Source: Dyella sp. ASV21
GTDB taxonomy: Bacteria > Pseudomonadota > Gammaproteobacteria > Xanthomonadales > Rhodanobacteraceae
Direction of reading: 5' to 3'
Assembly (NCBI RefSeq): GCF_016428975.1
Contig: NZ_JAELTT010000008.1
Span: 1 to 64,000 of the forward strand
Length of the DNA stretch: 64,000 nt
Positions 8,944 to 17,942 of the stretch are shown here, piece by piece. How positions within the stretch are numbered: the stretch's first letter is position 1; every line of letters starts with the position of its first letter. The notes under the pieces were generated by a model. The model was not told the DNA's origin. It did not search any database and saw only the letters and a list, made by a program, of their open reading frames with translations. A program made the translations under genes and the position numbers.

Positions 8944-9810
8944 TTACTCCTGATGGATGTCGACGGTGTCGTCGAGCGTCTCGTCGGCGTCGTCATGCAG
9001 CACCGCGCTGACATCGCCCGCGTGGTCGCTGGCGGCCGCCAGGTGCTGGCCGCGCTCGCGACGGATGATCTCGCCGGCCAGGCCAATGTAGGCAATCGCG
9101 CCGCGCGAGCTGCGATCGTAGAGATGAATCGGCTGGCCGTGGCTGGGTGCCTCGGCCAGGCGCACGTTGCGCGGAATGATCGAGCGCAGCACCTTGTCGC
9201 CGAAATGGTGGGTGAGCTGGGCCGACACCTCGTTGCCGAGGTTGTTGCGCACGTCGTACATGGTGCGCAGCAGGCCTTCGATCTCCAGGGAGGGATTGAG
9301 CCGCTGGCGCACGGCCTTGACCGTATCGAGCAGGCTGGAGAGACCCTCCAGCGCAAAGTATTCGCACTGCACCGGAATCAACAGGCCGTTGGCTGACGCC
9401 AACGCGTTCAGCGTGAGCAGGTGCAACGAGGGCGGGCAGTCGATAAGGATGGTGTCGTAGCGATCGGCCACCAGCGCCAGCGCATCCTTCAAGCGGGTCT
9501 CGCGGGCGATCGCGTCCATCAGCTTGAGTTCGGCGGCGGTGAGGTCGCCGTTGCCGGGGAGCAGATCGTAGTGCGCTTCGGTCTTGATGATGGCCTGGTC
9601 GATGGGCGCTTCATCCAGCAGCACTTCGCAGCCGTTGGGCTTGGCCACGCGCTTGTCCACGCCCGACGCCATGGTCGCGTTGCCCTGCGGGTCCAGATCC
9701 ACCAGCAGCACGCGGCGCTTGGCGGCCGCCAGCGCGGCAGCGAGGTTGACGGCGGTGGTGGTCTTGCCGACGCCGCCCTTCTGGTTGGCGACAGCGATGA
9801 TGCGGGCCAT
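8944..9810 (-). CDS. parA: Chromosome partition ATPase ParA (Soj)
   Basis: A Walker-type ATPase that drives origin segregation together with ParB. The 288-residue sequence has the deviant Walker A box KGGVGKTT at residues 11-18, the A' motif VLLVDLDPQGN and the Walker B-like DTILIDCPPSL. The family core ends near residue 260; the last 25-30 residues are acidic (DDADETLDDTVDIHQE), a tail not seen in most ParA proteins. It lies between rsmG (41 bp upstream) and parB (2 bp downstream), the classical gidB-parA-parB order. The MARIIAVANQKGG start is standard. Confidence 0.97.
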   Translation of the reverse strand: MARIIAVANQKGGVGKTTTAVNLAAALAAAKRRVLLVDLDPQGNATMASGVDKRVAKPNGCEVLLDEAPIDQAIIKTEAHYDLLPGNGDLTAAELKLMDAIARETRLKDALALVADRYDTILIDCPPSLHLLTLNALASANGLLIPVQCEYFALEGLSSLLDTVKAVRQRLNPSLEIEGLLRTMYDVRNNLGNEVSAQLTHHFGDKVLRSIIPRNVRLAEAPSHGQPIHLYDRSSRGAIAYIGLAGEIIRRERGQHLAAASDHAGDVSAVLHDDADETLDDTVDIHQE

Positions 9811-9851
9811 GGTGTCGTCGATACCGTGCGCGAATGTAAAGGGGGGCTAGA

Positions 9852-10499
9852 TTAGCAGCCTGATCCGTGGCCTGTCCGGCCGATCACCACGAGATGACGC
9901 TCGCCGCCCACGTCGGGCACCTCTAGACGGTGGATCGCACGCACTTCGAAACCGGGCGGCACGCCGGCCAATTCCTCCTCCGGATGCTTGCCCTTCATGG
10001 CGAGCCAGGTGCCGTTGTTGGTCAAAAGATGACCACCCCAGGCCAACATGTCCGCCAGGCTAGCGAAGGCGCGCGCGGTGATGCAGTCGAACTGGCCTTC
10101 CACCTCTTCCACCCGCGATTGCGCGGCGCGCACGCCCTCCAGCTTGAGCGAGCGAATGGCTTCGCGCAGGAAGCGCACCTTCTTCCCGTTGGAATCCACC
10201 AGCAGGATCTCCCGACCCGGCGCCGCAATCGCCAACGGGATACCGGGCAGGCCCGGGCCGGTGCCCAGGTCAGCCAGGGTCTGGCCTTGTACGTAGGGCA
10301 GGATCGCCAGCGAATCCACCAGATGACGGCTGACCATGTCGGCCGGGTCACGCACGGCGGTGAGATTGTAAGTGGCGTTCCAACGGGCCAGCAGAGCCTG
10401 ATAGTCGAGCAGGCGCTCCACCGACGCAGCCGGCAGTTGCAGGCCCAGCGAGGCGATGCCGCGTTCCAGCCGGGTTTGCAGTTCGTGGCGCGAGCTCAT
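9852..10499 (-). CDS. rsmG: 16S rRNA (guanine527-N7)-methyltransferase
   Basis: A SAM-dependent methyltransferase that makes m7G527 in 16S rRNA; its loss gives low-level streptomycin resistance in E. coli. The 215-residue length is normal. The SAM-binding motif LADLGTGPGLPGIPLAI is near residue 75, followed by ILLVDSNGKKVRFLREA and DCITARAFASLADML. The N-terminal LLDYQALLARWNATYNLTAV is characteristic of GidB. It heads the rsmG-parA-parB operon. In many bacteria mnmG precedes it; here it is preceded by a terminator belonging to the next upstream gene, so mnmG is not its neighbour. Confidence 0.96.
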   Translation of the reverse strand: MSSRHELQTRLERGIASLGLQLPAASVERLLDYQALLARWNATYNLTAVRDPADMVSRHLVDSLAILPYVQGQTLADLGTGPGLPGIPLAIAAPGREILLVDSNGKKVRFLREAIRSLKLEGVRAAQSRVEEVEGQFDCITARAFASLADMLAWGGHLLTNNGTWLAMKGKHPEEELAGVPPGFEVRAIHRLEVPDVGGERHLVVIGRTGHGSGC

Positions 10500-10571
10500 G
10501 GGAAAACACCTTGGAAAATCGAGGGTCGCAAGTATCCGGGCCAGCGGCCCGCGACGCCAGCGCGGACAAAG

Positions 10572-10593
10572 AAAAACCCGCCGTAGCGGGTTT
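10572..10593 (-). terminator. Rho-independent terminator downstream of the SPFH-like gene
   Basis: An 8-bp stem (AAACCCGC at 10574-10581 with GCGGGTTT at 10586-10593) with a CGTA loop. On the minus strand it runs directly into five T, so it should end transcription of the gene at 10662-11120 before rsmG. Confidence 0.85.
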
Positions 10594-10661
10594 CAAGGGA
10601 CTCCCCTGTGGCGGGCGCTCTGAAGGCAGCCTTCGCCATGGCCTGACCAGCGCAACGTCGG

Positions 10662-11120
10662 TCAGGCAAATTCCAGTTCCACACGGGTAACCATCATGCC
10701 CCGCTCACGCAGCGCGCCATTCATGCTCTGCTTGAGGCGGCTGCTCAGGTCACGACGGTCGCTGGCATAGGCCTCCGGCTCCTGCCGCAGCGCCGCCAGG
10801 GCGCCGCCACGGATCAGCTGGTCAGCCTGCTCGATCACCGCGTCGGCGCGCTCGGGCTCCAGCACCTGCCAATACACGGTGCCGCGCACATCGTGGGCGT
10901 TGGGCAGCGGTTCCTCAAAGCGCAACACCTGACCGCTCAACTGGATGCGATGCTCCACCCGATCGATCAGCGGCAACGCCACATGCAGGCCAGGCTGCAG
11001 CAGGCGGTACGGCTTGCCTCGACGGTAGAGGCTATGCACCTGGTCGGCCGGCACGCGCTTGAGCGCGTTCGCGAGCATCGCGAACAGGGCCAGGACAACG
11101 AGCGTAATCAGGGCATTCAT
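10662..11120 (-). CDS. Short SPFH/band-7-like membrane protein
   Basis: A 152-residue protein with one N-terminal membrane helix (ALITLVVLALFAMLANAL) followed by a partial SPFH/stomatin-like domain: RVPADQVHSLYRRGKPYRLLQPGLHVALPLIDRV is cut here as VPADQVHSLYRRG and LQPGLHVALPLIDRVE, then VRGTVYWQV, and a C-terminal MMVTRVELEF. Typical family members run 250-300 residues and continue into a coiled coil, which is absent. The frame is intact to the stop, so this looks like a compact version and not a fragment from a sequencing error. No NfeD or FtsH partner lies beside it. Function unknown; membrane scaffolding is the family role. Confidence 0.75.
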   Translation of the reverse strand: MNALITLVVLALFAMLANALKRVPADQVHSLYRRGKPYRLLQPGLHVALPLIDRVEHRIQLSGQVLRFEEPLPNAHDVRGTVYWQVLEPERADAVIEQADQLIRGGALAALRQEPEAYASDRRDLSSRLKQSMNGALRERGMMVTRVELEFA

Positions 11121-11489
11121 GTCATTTAATACAAGGACTTAGGGGTGAACTCTTGCAAGGAGCTGTAAGTTGATGATACAGCTGGTTGCACCCGTTTAGA
11201 TTAATCCCAATTTAACGATGAACTAATGTCTTTTTACAAGGCGCTGCCGGGGCTACCTCGTTGATGGAGTGAACCTGGCGGCAGGCACGGATGGCGTTGC
11301 ATCGATCGGGCCAGCCGTGCCGCCGCGCCGGATTCCCCCTACGGCAAACGGGTTAACGGCGGAGCAAGGTCGGGGCTTGAGCGAAAGCAATCAGTCGCGG
11401 GCCGAGGTAGCGCGTGGCCAAGCGGCGCCGGGCGAATGCCGGCACGGCACAACGCACGGGCCGCCCCGTGCGGGGCGGCCCTTGTAGGG
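11121..11489. other. 369-bp intergenic region with an inverted repeat
   Basis: There is no convincing gene here. The left part, upstream of the SPFH-like gene, is AT-richer than its surroundings and carries a perfect 7-bp inverted repeat, AGCTGTA at 11161-11167 and TACAGCT at 11177-11183, which could be a regulator site. The right part is GC-rich. A 72-codon open frame at 11269-11487 lacks a good ribosome site and looks accidental. The hairpin at 11458-11481 is listed separately. Confidence 0.6.
11458..11481 (-). terminator. Possible terminator hairpin downstream of the pirin gene
   Basis: A perfect 10-bp GC stem, GGGCCGCCCC at 11458-11467 and GGGGCGGCCC at 11472-11481, with a GTGC tetraloop. 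It lies just past the pirin stop codon. There is no T-run on the minus strand, so it may be a transcript-end stabiliser and not a true intrinsic terminator. Confidence 0.5.
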
Positions 11490-12323
11490 CTAGAACTTGC
11501 CGGCGCGGAAGTCGGCAATGGCTTCGTGGATCTGCTCGGGCGTGTTCATCACGAACGGTCCGTAGCGGGTCACGCTTTCATTGAGTGGTTGACCGGCCAC
11601 CAGCAGTACCCGGGCGGCGGTGTCGAGGCCGCGAATGTGCAGCGTTCCGCTGCGCGAGAGCACCGCCAGTTCGCTGCGCGCCAGCGGCTCGCCGGCCACC
11701 TCAGCCTCCTTGCCGTCGAACACGTAGGCAAAGCCCGCGTGACCCTCGGGCAGCGGCACGTTGAGCGAAGCCCCCGGCTGCACGGCGATATCCAGGTAGA
11801 TCGGCTGGGTGAGAATCCCGGCCACCGGGCCGGTAACGCCGTCGAAGCCGCCAGCGATCACCTTCACTTCCACGCCCTCGGCCGGATGCACCACGGGGAT
11901 GCGCTCCGGACCAATGTCCTGATAGCGCGGCGCGATCATCTTGTCCTTGGCCGGCAGGTTCACCCACAGCTGGAAGCCCCACATCAGGCCGTCTTCCTGC
12001 ACCGGCATTTCCGAATGCAGGATGCCGCGACCGGCGGTCATCCACTGCACGCTGCCCGGCGTGAGGTCGCCGCTGTTGCCGTGGTTGTCGCGATGCTTCA
12101 TGTGGCCGGCCAGCATGTACGTCACGGTCTCGAAACCGCGATGCGGATGCTCCGGGAAACCGGCGATGTAGTCACCGGCCTGATCGGAGCGGAACTCGTC
12201 CAGCAACAGGAAAGGATCGAGCATGTCCAGACCGGGCTGGCCGATGACGCGCTTGAGCTTGACGCCTGCACCATCGGAGGTGTCGGTACCGCGGATGCGG
12301 CGAAGAATGCTGCGTTCGGTCAT
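11490..12323 (-). CDS. Pirin family cupin protein (YhhW-like)
   Basis: A 277-residue bicupin. The N-terminal cupin shows FPEHPHRGFETVTYML with metal-ligand histidines, then GSVQWMTAGRGILHSEMP carrying the second His/Glu pair, which is the standard pirin iron site. The C-terminal half is the Pirin_C cupin. Some members oxidise quercetin; others act as redox-sensitive regulators, so the role here is open. The start at 12323 (MTERSILRRIRGTD) is preceded by a GGAG ribosome site 5 bases upstream; the open frame to 12368 is not needed. It is transcribed alone. Confidence 0.93.
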   Translation of the reverse strand: MTERSILRRIRGTDTSDGAGVKLKRVIGQPGLDMLDPFLLLDEFRSDQAGDYIAGFPEHPHRGFETVTYMLAGHMKHRDNHGNSGDLTPGSVQWMTAGRGILHSEMPVQEDGLMWGFQLWVNLPAKDKMIAPRYQDIGPERIPVVHPAEGVEVKVIAGGFDGVTGPVAGILTQPIYLDIAVQPGASLNVPLPEGHAGFAYVFDGKEAEVAGEPLARSELAVLSRSGTLHIRGLDTAARVLLVAGQPLNESVTRYGPFVMNTPEQIHEAIADFRAGKF

Positions 12324-12483
12324 GGGAGTCTCCAAAGGTTTGGACTGCCCAGCATGATGACGCCGCACGGCGGCGCACCCAAGACCCGAAACGGGAACGG
12401 ATTGTTCGCTTGGCGACGGAAAACGCCTGACGCGGCGGCGTGGCCTTATCGCGCGCGCCGCGCCACGGCATTCATACCAACCT

Positions 12484-13161
12484 TCAATGCACCCAGTGAC
12501 CGCTGCGATGACGCGGCGGCGGGGTATCGGAGCCGGTATCGCTGGCCACCTGCACGGCGGCTTCCAGCTCGGCCTGGGTAACGGGATGCGCTTGCCAGTA
12601 TTGGTTCACGGCATTGAGAACGACGGGTACCTGGGTCAGGCACTCGTCGTATTCATCGTCGGTGAGTTTCTCGAACTCCGCATCCGCATTGAGTACGCCT
12701 TCGTCCACCGCCAGCGCCATCACCGGCCCCAACAGTTCCATCAGGTGCGGGTCATCGGCCAGACGCTTTTCCCACAGCCCGGCGTGCAGGTCGATGCCGC
12801 GGCTGAAGCCTTCGCACCAGCCCGCCGCCGACAGCACCGGCCCGGTTTCGGTATCGATTTCACCCAGGATGGGTTCGTACGCATCGACGTCGAGCTCGGC
12901 GCCGATGGAATCGTTGAGCTTGGCCAGCAGGGCGAGCACGCGGTTGCCTTCGTTTTCGTCGGCGAACGGCTCGTGCAGCACCTCCGGCAGCCATTCTTCC
13001 GGCAGCACCTGGATGGGGCCCACGGCCAGCGCGGAAAGCAGGCCGTGCACGCCATCGAGCAACAGATCGCCTTCGCCGACGTGAGCGCGCAGGTAGAGGT
13101 CCAATTCGTCGAGTTCGCTGTCGTCCAGCGAACTGGGCCAGTCGGTCTTGGGTGTATTCAT
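12484..13161 (-). CDS. UPF0149 (YecA/YgfB) family protein
   Basis: A 225-residue acidic protein with the UPF0149 pattern: LHG-type motif DGVHGLLSALAVGP, PEEWLPEVL, LGEIDTETGPVLSAAGWCEGFSRG (quoted here as AAGWCEGFSRGIDLH) and LTDDEYDECL. The C-terminus is a Ser/Thr/Pro/His-rich tail with no SEC-C zinc motif of the longer YecA proteins. Function is unknown; in E. coli YgfB/YecA relatives are poorly defined. The ATG at 13161 is chosen over an open frame to 13446 that crosses into xth. It lies 11 bp downstream of xth on the same strand and is probably cotranscribed. Confidence 0.85.
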   Translation of the reverse strand: MNTPKTDWPSSLDDSELDELDLYLRAHVGEGDLLLDGVHGLLSALAVGPIQVLPEEWLPEVLHEPFADENEGNRVLALLAKLNDSIGAELDVDAYEPILGEIDTETGPVLSAAGWCEGFSRGIDLHAGLWEKRLADDPHLMELLGPVMALAVDEGVLNADAEFEKLTDDEYDECLTQVPVVLNAVNQYWQAHPVTQAELEAAVQVASDTGSDTPPPRHRSGHWVH

Positions 13162-13172
13162 CTGTTGCCTTG

Positions 13173-13955
13173 TTACTGGATATCCAGATCCACCGTCACC
13201 GGTGTGTGATCGGACGGTCGCTCCCAGGTGCGCGGCGTGCGGTCGATGGAAGCCGCGATCGCCTTGGACTTGAGTGCGTCGCCGATCAGGATCAGGTCGA
13301 TACGCAAGCCCATGTTGCGCCGGAAAGCACCTTGGCGGTAGTCCCACCAGCTGTAGTGTTCGCCGCCGCTTTCGAATAGGCGGAAGCTGTCGTGCAGGCC
13401 CAGATCGGTGATGCGGCGAAGGGCTTCGCGCTCTGGCGGCGAGCACAAAATGTCCTCGCCCCAGGCGTCCGGATCGTGCACGTCGCGGTCGTCCGGTGCG
13501 ATGTTGAAATCGCCGAGCACCACCAGCTTCGGATGGCGCGCGATCTCGCCCGCGAGGAACTCGCGCATCTTGGCCAGCCAGTCCAGCTTGTAGGCATATT
13601 TTTCATCACCCACGGCCTTGCCATTGACCACGTACAGATCCACCACGCGCACACCGCCAATGGTGGCGGCCAGGATGCGCCGCTGCGGATCGTCCAGGTT
13701 CGGAATGTCGGTGACCACGTCCGCAAACTCGCCATGCACGTCGGCGCGCGCCAGCAGCGCCACGCCGTTGTAGGTCTTCTGCCCGGAGTACACGGCGCGG
13801 TAGCCTGCCGCGGCGAGTTCATCGACCGGGAACTTCGCGTCCTCCAGCTTGGTTTCCTGCAGCGCGACCACATCGGGCTTGGCGTCGGCGAGCCATTGGG
13901 TGAGGTGCGGCATGCGCACCTTCAGCGAATTGACGTTCCACGAGGCGATTTTCAT
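13173..13955 (-). CDS. xth: Exodeoxyribonuclease III (AP endonuclease)
   Basis: A 260-residue DNA repair enzyme that cleaves at abasic sites and degrades 3' ends. It begins MKIASWNVNSLKVRMPHL with the conserved Asn, has the metal-ligand Glu in ALQETKLED, the active-site stretch VVLGDFNIAPDDRDVHDP, and the terminal catalytic His in RPSDHTPVTVDL. The start at 13955 is the family start; an upstream in-frame extension to 14105 is shadow. It is followed 11 bp later by the UPF0149 gene and preceded by the oligopeptidase gene. Confidence 0.95.
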   Translation of the reverse strand: MKIASWNVNSLKVRMPHLTQWLADAKPDVVALQETKLEDAKFPVDELAAAGYRAVYSGQKTYNGVALLARADVHGEFADVVTDIPNLDDPQRRILAATIGGVRVVDLYVVNGKAVGDEKYAYKLDWLAKMREFLAGEIARHPKLVVLGDFNIAPDDRDVHDPDAWGEDILCSPPEREALRRITDLGLHDSFRLFESGGEHYSWWDYRQGAFRRNMGLRIDLILIGDALKSKAIAASIDRTPRTWERPSDHTPVTVDLDIQ

Positions 13956-14013
13956 GCGGGCATTGTAAGCGATGAAGGCGCCGCCGCCCCGAAGGGAGCG
14001 GCGGCGGTCACGC

Positions 14014-16056
14014 TCAGGCCAGGCCGTGGCTCTTGAGCAGCGCATCCGGCTCCGGTGCGCGGCCGCGGAAGGCCATGAAGCTTTCCAGCGCGGGACGGCT
14101 GGCACCCACCGCGAGCACTTCGCGGCGGAAGCGATCGCCGGTGGCGCGATCGATCACGCCATGTTCCTCGAACTCGCCGAAGGCATCGGCGCTGAGCAAC
14201 TCGGCCCACAGGTAGCTGTAGTAACCGGCGGCGTAGCCGCCCGCAAAGATATGCGAGAACGCATGCGGAAACCGCTGCCACGCCGGTGGATGCAGCACGG
14301 CGACGTCATGGCGCACGTCTTCCAGCACCTGCATGGTGCGCGCACCCTGGGCGGGGTCGTACTCCAGGTGCAGGCGGAAATCGAACATGGCGAATTCCAG
14401 CTGACGCACCAGGAACAGGCCGGCATGGAAATGCCGCGCCGCCAGCATGCGCTGGAACAACTCGTCGGGCAGGCGCTCACCGGTTTCGTAGTGGCGCGCG
14501 AACAGATCGAGCGCTTCGCGATTCCAGCCGAAGTTCTCCATGAACTGGCTGGGCAGCTCCACCGCATCCCACTCCACGCCGTCGATACCGCCGATGGAAG
14601 GCAGCGCGATTTCAGTGAGCAGGTGATGCAGGCCGTGGCCGAATTCGTGGAACAGGGTGAGCACGTCGTCGTGGGTGAGCAGCGCGGGACGGCCTTCGGT
14701 GGGGGGCGCGAAGTTGCAGGTGAGGAAGGCCACCGGCAGCTGTTCGTGCTCGCCATCGCGGAAGCGGGCCCGGCATACGTCCATCCACGCCCCGCCACGC
14801 TTGCCGTTGCGTGCGTAGAGGTCTACATAGGCCCCGGCAAACACGCGACCGTCGGCGTCGCGCACGTCGTAATAGCGCACGTCCGGATGCCACACATCCA
14901 CACCGTCGCGCGCGCTGAGCGTGATGCCATACAGGCGCTGGGTCAGGCCGAACAGACCATCGATCACCGCCGGTAGGGGGAAATAGGGTTTGAGCTGCTC
15001 TTCGTCCAGGTCGTACTGCTGCTGGCGCAGCTTCTCCGAGGCGTAGCCGACGTCCCAGGATTCGAGGTTATCGAGCTTCAGCTCGGTGGCGGCGTACTCG
15101 CGCAGCTTGGCCAGCTCGGCGCGCGCCACCGGCTTGGCGCGGTTGGCCAGGTCACGCAGGAATTCCATCACCTGCGCGGGCGAGCCGGCCATCTTGGTCG
15201 CCAGCGATTCCTCGGCGGCATTGGCGAAGCCGAGCAGCTGCGCGGCCTCATGGCGCAGCGCCATGATGCGTTCGATGCGCGCGCTGTTGTCGTACTTGCC
15301 GGCCTGCGGGCCCTGATCGGAGGCACGCGTTTGATAGGCCCAATAGACGCGCTCACGCAGGCCGCGATTGTCGGCATAGGTGAGCACGGCCTGCACGCTG
15401 GGCTGCTTGAGCGTCACCAGGTAGCCGTCGAGATCCTGCTCCTTGGCGTACTGGCGCAGCACGGCCAGGCTGGATTCGGGCACGCCGGCCAGATCGCGCT
15501 CATCGGTGATGTGCTCGTGCCAGGCATCGGTGGCGTCCAGCACGGCATTGGAGAATTCGGTGGACAGGCGGCTCAGCTCCACGCCGATGTCGCGATAGCG
15601 CGACCGTGCCGGCTCTTCCAGCGCCACGCCGGACAAGCGGAAATCACGCAAGGCGTGTTCCACCAGCGCACGCTCGGGACGCGGCAGGCCGGCGAAATCC
15701 GGCGCATCGGCCAGCGCTTGCACCGCCTGGTATAGCGCTCGGTTCTGGCCCACCTCGATGGCGTGTTCGGTGAGTTTTTCTTCCGCCGGTCCATACACTT
15801 GGCGCAAGGCCTCGCTGTCGGCCACCGAATGCAGATGCCCCACCGGCGCCCAGGCGCGCGCCAGGCGTTGCTCCAGGCGTTCCTGGGTGAGCATCACGCT
15901 GGCGAAATCCTGCGCCGCACCGGGGGCGGTGAGTGCCTCGATGCCGGCGCGGTAGTCGGCCAGCAGGGTGTCGATGGCAGGCGTCACCTGTTCGGGACGG
16001 ATTTGCGAAAACGCCGGCAAGGTGTCGTCGGCCAGCAGCGGATTGTGTTGTTCCAT
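14014..16056 (-). CDS. prlC: Oligopeptidase A (M3 family zinc metallopeptidase)
   Basis: A 680-residue cytosolic peptidase that degrades signal peptides and other short peptides. The zinc site is HEFGH, with ligands His470 and His474, general base Glu471 and third ligand Glu500 in AVELPSQF. The N-terminal helical channel domain fills residues 1-400. Length and the MENFGWN motif agree with the OpdA/PrlC branch more than with dipeptidyl carboxypeptidase. The start at 16056 (MEQHNPLL) has a GAGG-type site upstream; the open frame to 16161 overlaps the promoter side of the divergent gene. A GC hairpin at 13979-14006 follows the stop. Confidence 0.94.
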   Translation of the reverse strand: MEQHNPLLADDTLPAFSQIRPEQVTPAIDTLLADYRAGIEALTAPGAAQDFASVMLTQERLEQRLARAWAPVGHLHSVADSEALRQVYGPAEEKLTEHAIEVGQNRALYQAVQALADAPDFAGLPRPERALVEHALRDFRLSGVALEEPARSRYRDIGVELSRLSTEFSNAVLDATDAWHEHITDERDLAGVPESSLAVLRQYAKEQDLDGYLVTLKQPSVQAVLTYADNRGLRERVYWAYQTRASDQGPQAGKYDNSARIERIMALRHEAAQLLGFANAAEESLATKMAGSPAQVMEFLRDLANRAKPVARAELAKLREYAATELKLDNLESWDVGYASEKLRQQQYDLDEEQLKPYFPLPAVIDGLFGLTQRLYGITLSARDGVDVWHPDVRYYDVRDADGRVFAGAYVDLYARNGKRGGAWMDVCRARFRDGEHEQLPVAFLTCNFAPPTEGRPALLTHDDVLTLFHEFGHGLHHLLTEIALPSIGGIDGVEWDAVELPSQFMENFGWNREALDLFARHYETGERLPDELFQRMLAARHFHAGLFLVRQLEFAMFDFRLHLEYDPAQGARTMQVLEDVRHDVAVLHPPAWQRFPHAFSHIFAGGYAAGYYSYLWAELLSADAFGEFEEHGVIDRATGDRFRREVLAVGASRPALESFMAFRGRAPEPDALLKSHGLA

Positions 16057-16202
16057 GAAATCTCCTCGAGTCGCCCGACCGGCCGCCTGCGGCGTTGCCT
16101 GCGGGTCGTGCGCCAGCGTGGCGACCGCCCCGGGTGAAATCAAGCCGCGCGCATCGGCCAACGCTCACGAATTGTCATCAGGCGCGCCGTACCATCGCCC
16201 CC

Positions 16203-17918
16203 ATGTCGACACCTGATTTCTCCGCCCTGCTGCGTCGAAGCGACGTGTTTGGGCACCTGGGGGACGAGGCGCTGGCCGCGCTGCTCCCTGAACTGCAATG
16301 GTTTTCCCTGCCCGGCGGCCGCAGCCTGTTCCATCAGGGCGACCCGGCCGACGCGCTTTACCTGGTCGTCAGCGGCAGCCTTGGGATATTCGCCGGGCCG
16401 GCGCAGCGCGTACGCCTGGTGGCCGCCGGTGACAGCCTGGGCGAGATCGGCCTTATCACGGGCGAAGGCCGCCAGCACACCGCTCGCGCCCTGCGCGATT
16501 CGGAATTGTTGCGGCTGGACCTGGCCGCCTACGAGGCGCTGGCGCGACGTTATCCACAGGCCATGCTCGGGGTGGCGCGGGTAGCCATAGGCCGCCTGCA
16601 GGAGCGCATGCGCGGCGACGAAAGCCCCGGCACCGCGCGCACCTTCGCCCTGCTGCCGGTAAGCGCCGATGTACCGGCCCGCTCGCTGGCCATGCAACTG
16701 GCGATGGAACTGGAACACTGGGGCAGCTGCGCGGTGATCGATGCCGAGCACGGCGCCAACCGCGGCAGCGACTGGTTCGCCGAGCGCGAAGCGCAGGCGC
16801 GCTTCGTGATCTACCTCGATTGCATGGGCGACCCCGTGTGGCGGCAGCGTTGCCTGCGCCAGGCCGATGTTCTGCTGTTGCCGGCAATGGCATCGCAAAC
16901 GGCACGCCCCTGGCCGGACGCCGCCCCCATGCAGCCCGAGCGCGCCGGTCACCGCCCGCGCCACCTGATTCTGCTGCACCCTGGTCGACAGCCCAGCCTG
17001 GGCGCCGCCCAACGCTGGCGGACGCAGTTCGAGGGCGACCTGCAGCACCATCATGTGGGCGGTCGCGACGACCTGGCGCGGCTGGCGCGGCTGGCAAGCG
17101 GCAACGCGCGCGGACTGGTGCTGGCCGGTGGCGGGGCACGCGGCGTCTCGCACCTGGGCGCACTGCGTGCCTTGCGCGAGGCAGGCCACACGTTCGACGC
17201 CGTGGGCGGCACCAGCATCGGCGCCATCATCGGTGCGGGCGTGGCGGCCGGCTGGGAGCTGGAAGCGATGGTCGAATCGTTTCGCCGCGATTTCGTGGAA
17301 GGGCGCCCGCTGTCGGACTGGACCGTGCCCGTGGTAGCGCTTACCCGTGGTCGACGCGCGGCGGCCATGCTGCGACGAACCTTCGGCGCACTCGATATCG
17401 AGGACCTTTCGCTGCCGTTCTTCTGCATCTCCACCAGCCTGTCGGGCGAGGGCATGGTGGTACACCGACGCGGTCCGCTCTGGCTGTGGCTGCGCGCGTC
17501 CAGCGCGATTCCGGGCGTGCTGCCGCCGGTGCTGCATCGGGGCGGGGTGTACGTGGATGGGGCCCTGGTGAACAACCTGCCCACCGATGTAATGACCGAG
17601 GATGGGGTGGCCCACGTAACGGCCATCGACATTCGAGCGGAGATTTCCCTGCTTACCACCGCCGAGGAATTCGCCACGCCGCCATGGTGGCGACTGCTGC
17701 TCGGACGCGGCGCGATCCAGCGGCCGGGGCTGATGTCCACCCTGGTTCGCGCGGCCATGGTGAACAGCGAAGGCCCCAGCGAGCACCGCCGCGAACGCGC
17801 CGATCTACTGATCACGCCGCCGCTGGAACATATCGGCATGCTGGACTGGAAGGATTGGCAGCGCGCCATCGAGGCCGGCTACCGGCATACGCTGAAGGTG
17901 CTGGAGACGCTGGCATGA
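16203..17918 (+). CDS. Cyclic-nucleotide-binding-domain patatin phospholipase (NTE-like)
   Basis: A 571-residue two-module protein. Residues 10-125 form a cNMP/CRP-like domain (LFHQGDPADALYLVVSGSL, then GDSLGEIGLI and HTARALRDSELL). A middle region of about 150 residues separates it from a patatin domain at about 298-465, with AGGGARGVSHLGAL, nucleophile Ser338 in GGTSIGAI and catalytic Asp452 in YVDGALVNNLP. The architecture resembles eukaryotic neuropathy target esterase and bacterial homologues. No transmembrane helix is evident. Activity is probably on lysophospholipids, possibly controlled by a nucleotide. It is divergent from prlC; the carbonic anhydrase gene starts 24 bp downstream. 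Confidence 0.92.
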   Translation: MSTPDFSALLRRSDVFGHLGDEALAALLPELQWFSLPGGRSLFHQGDPADALYLVVSGSLGIFAGPAQRVRLVAAGDSLGEIGLITGEGRQHTARALRDSELLRLDLAAYEALARRYPQAMLGVARVAIGRLQERMRGDESPGTARTFALLPVSADVPARSLAMQLAMELEHWGSCAVIDAEHGANRGSDWFAEREAQARFVIYLDCMGDPVWRQRCLRQADVLLLPAMASQTARPWPDAAPMQPERAGHRPRHLILLHPGRQPSLGAAQRWRTQFEGDLQHHHVGGRDDLARLARLASGNARGLVLAGGGARGVSHLGALRALREAGHTFDAVGGTSIGAIIGAGVAAGWELEAMVESFRRDFVEGRPLSDWTVPVVALTRGRRAAAMLRRTFGALDIEDLSLPFFCISTSLSGEGMVVHRRGPLWLWLRASSAIPGVLPPVLHRGGVYVDGALVNNLPTDVMTEDGVAHVTAIDIRAEISLLTTAEEFATPPWWRLLLGRGAIQRPGLMSTLVRAAMVNSEGPSEHRRERADLLITPPLEHIGMLDWKDWQRAIEAGYRHTLKVLETLA

Positions 17919-17942
17919 CGCCAGCGGCGTTAAACTCCAGCG

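Noticed and set aside
11269-11487. A 72-codon open frame in the gap before pirin
   Set aside because: No ribosome site, no hydrophobic or domain pattern, and its 3' end runs through a terminator-like hairpin.
13979-14006. CGCCGCCGC/GCGGCGGCG hairpin after prlC
   Set aside because: Simple GC repeat, no T-run; listed only as context.
16140-17786. A 548-codon open frame antisense to the NTE-like gene
   Set aside because: No signal of a protein family, rich in Gln, His and Ala; typical antisense shadow.
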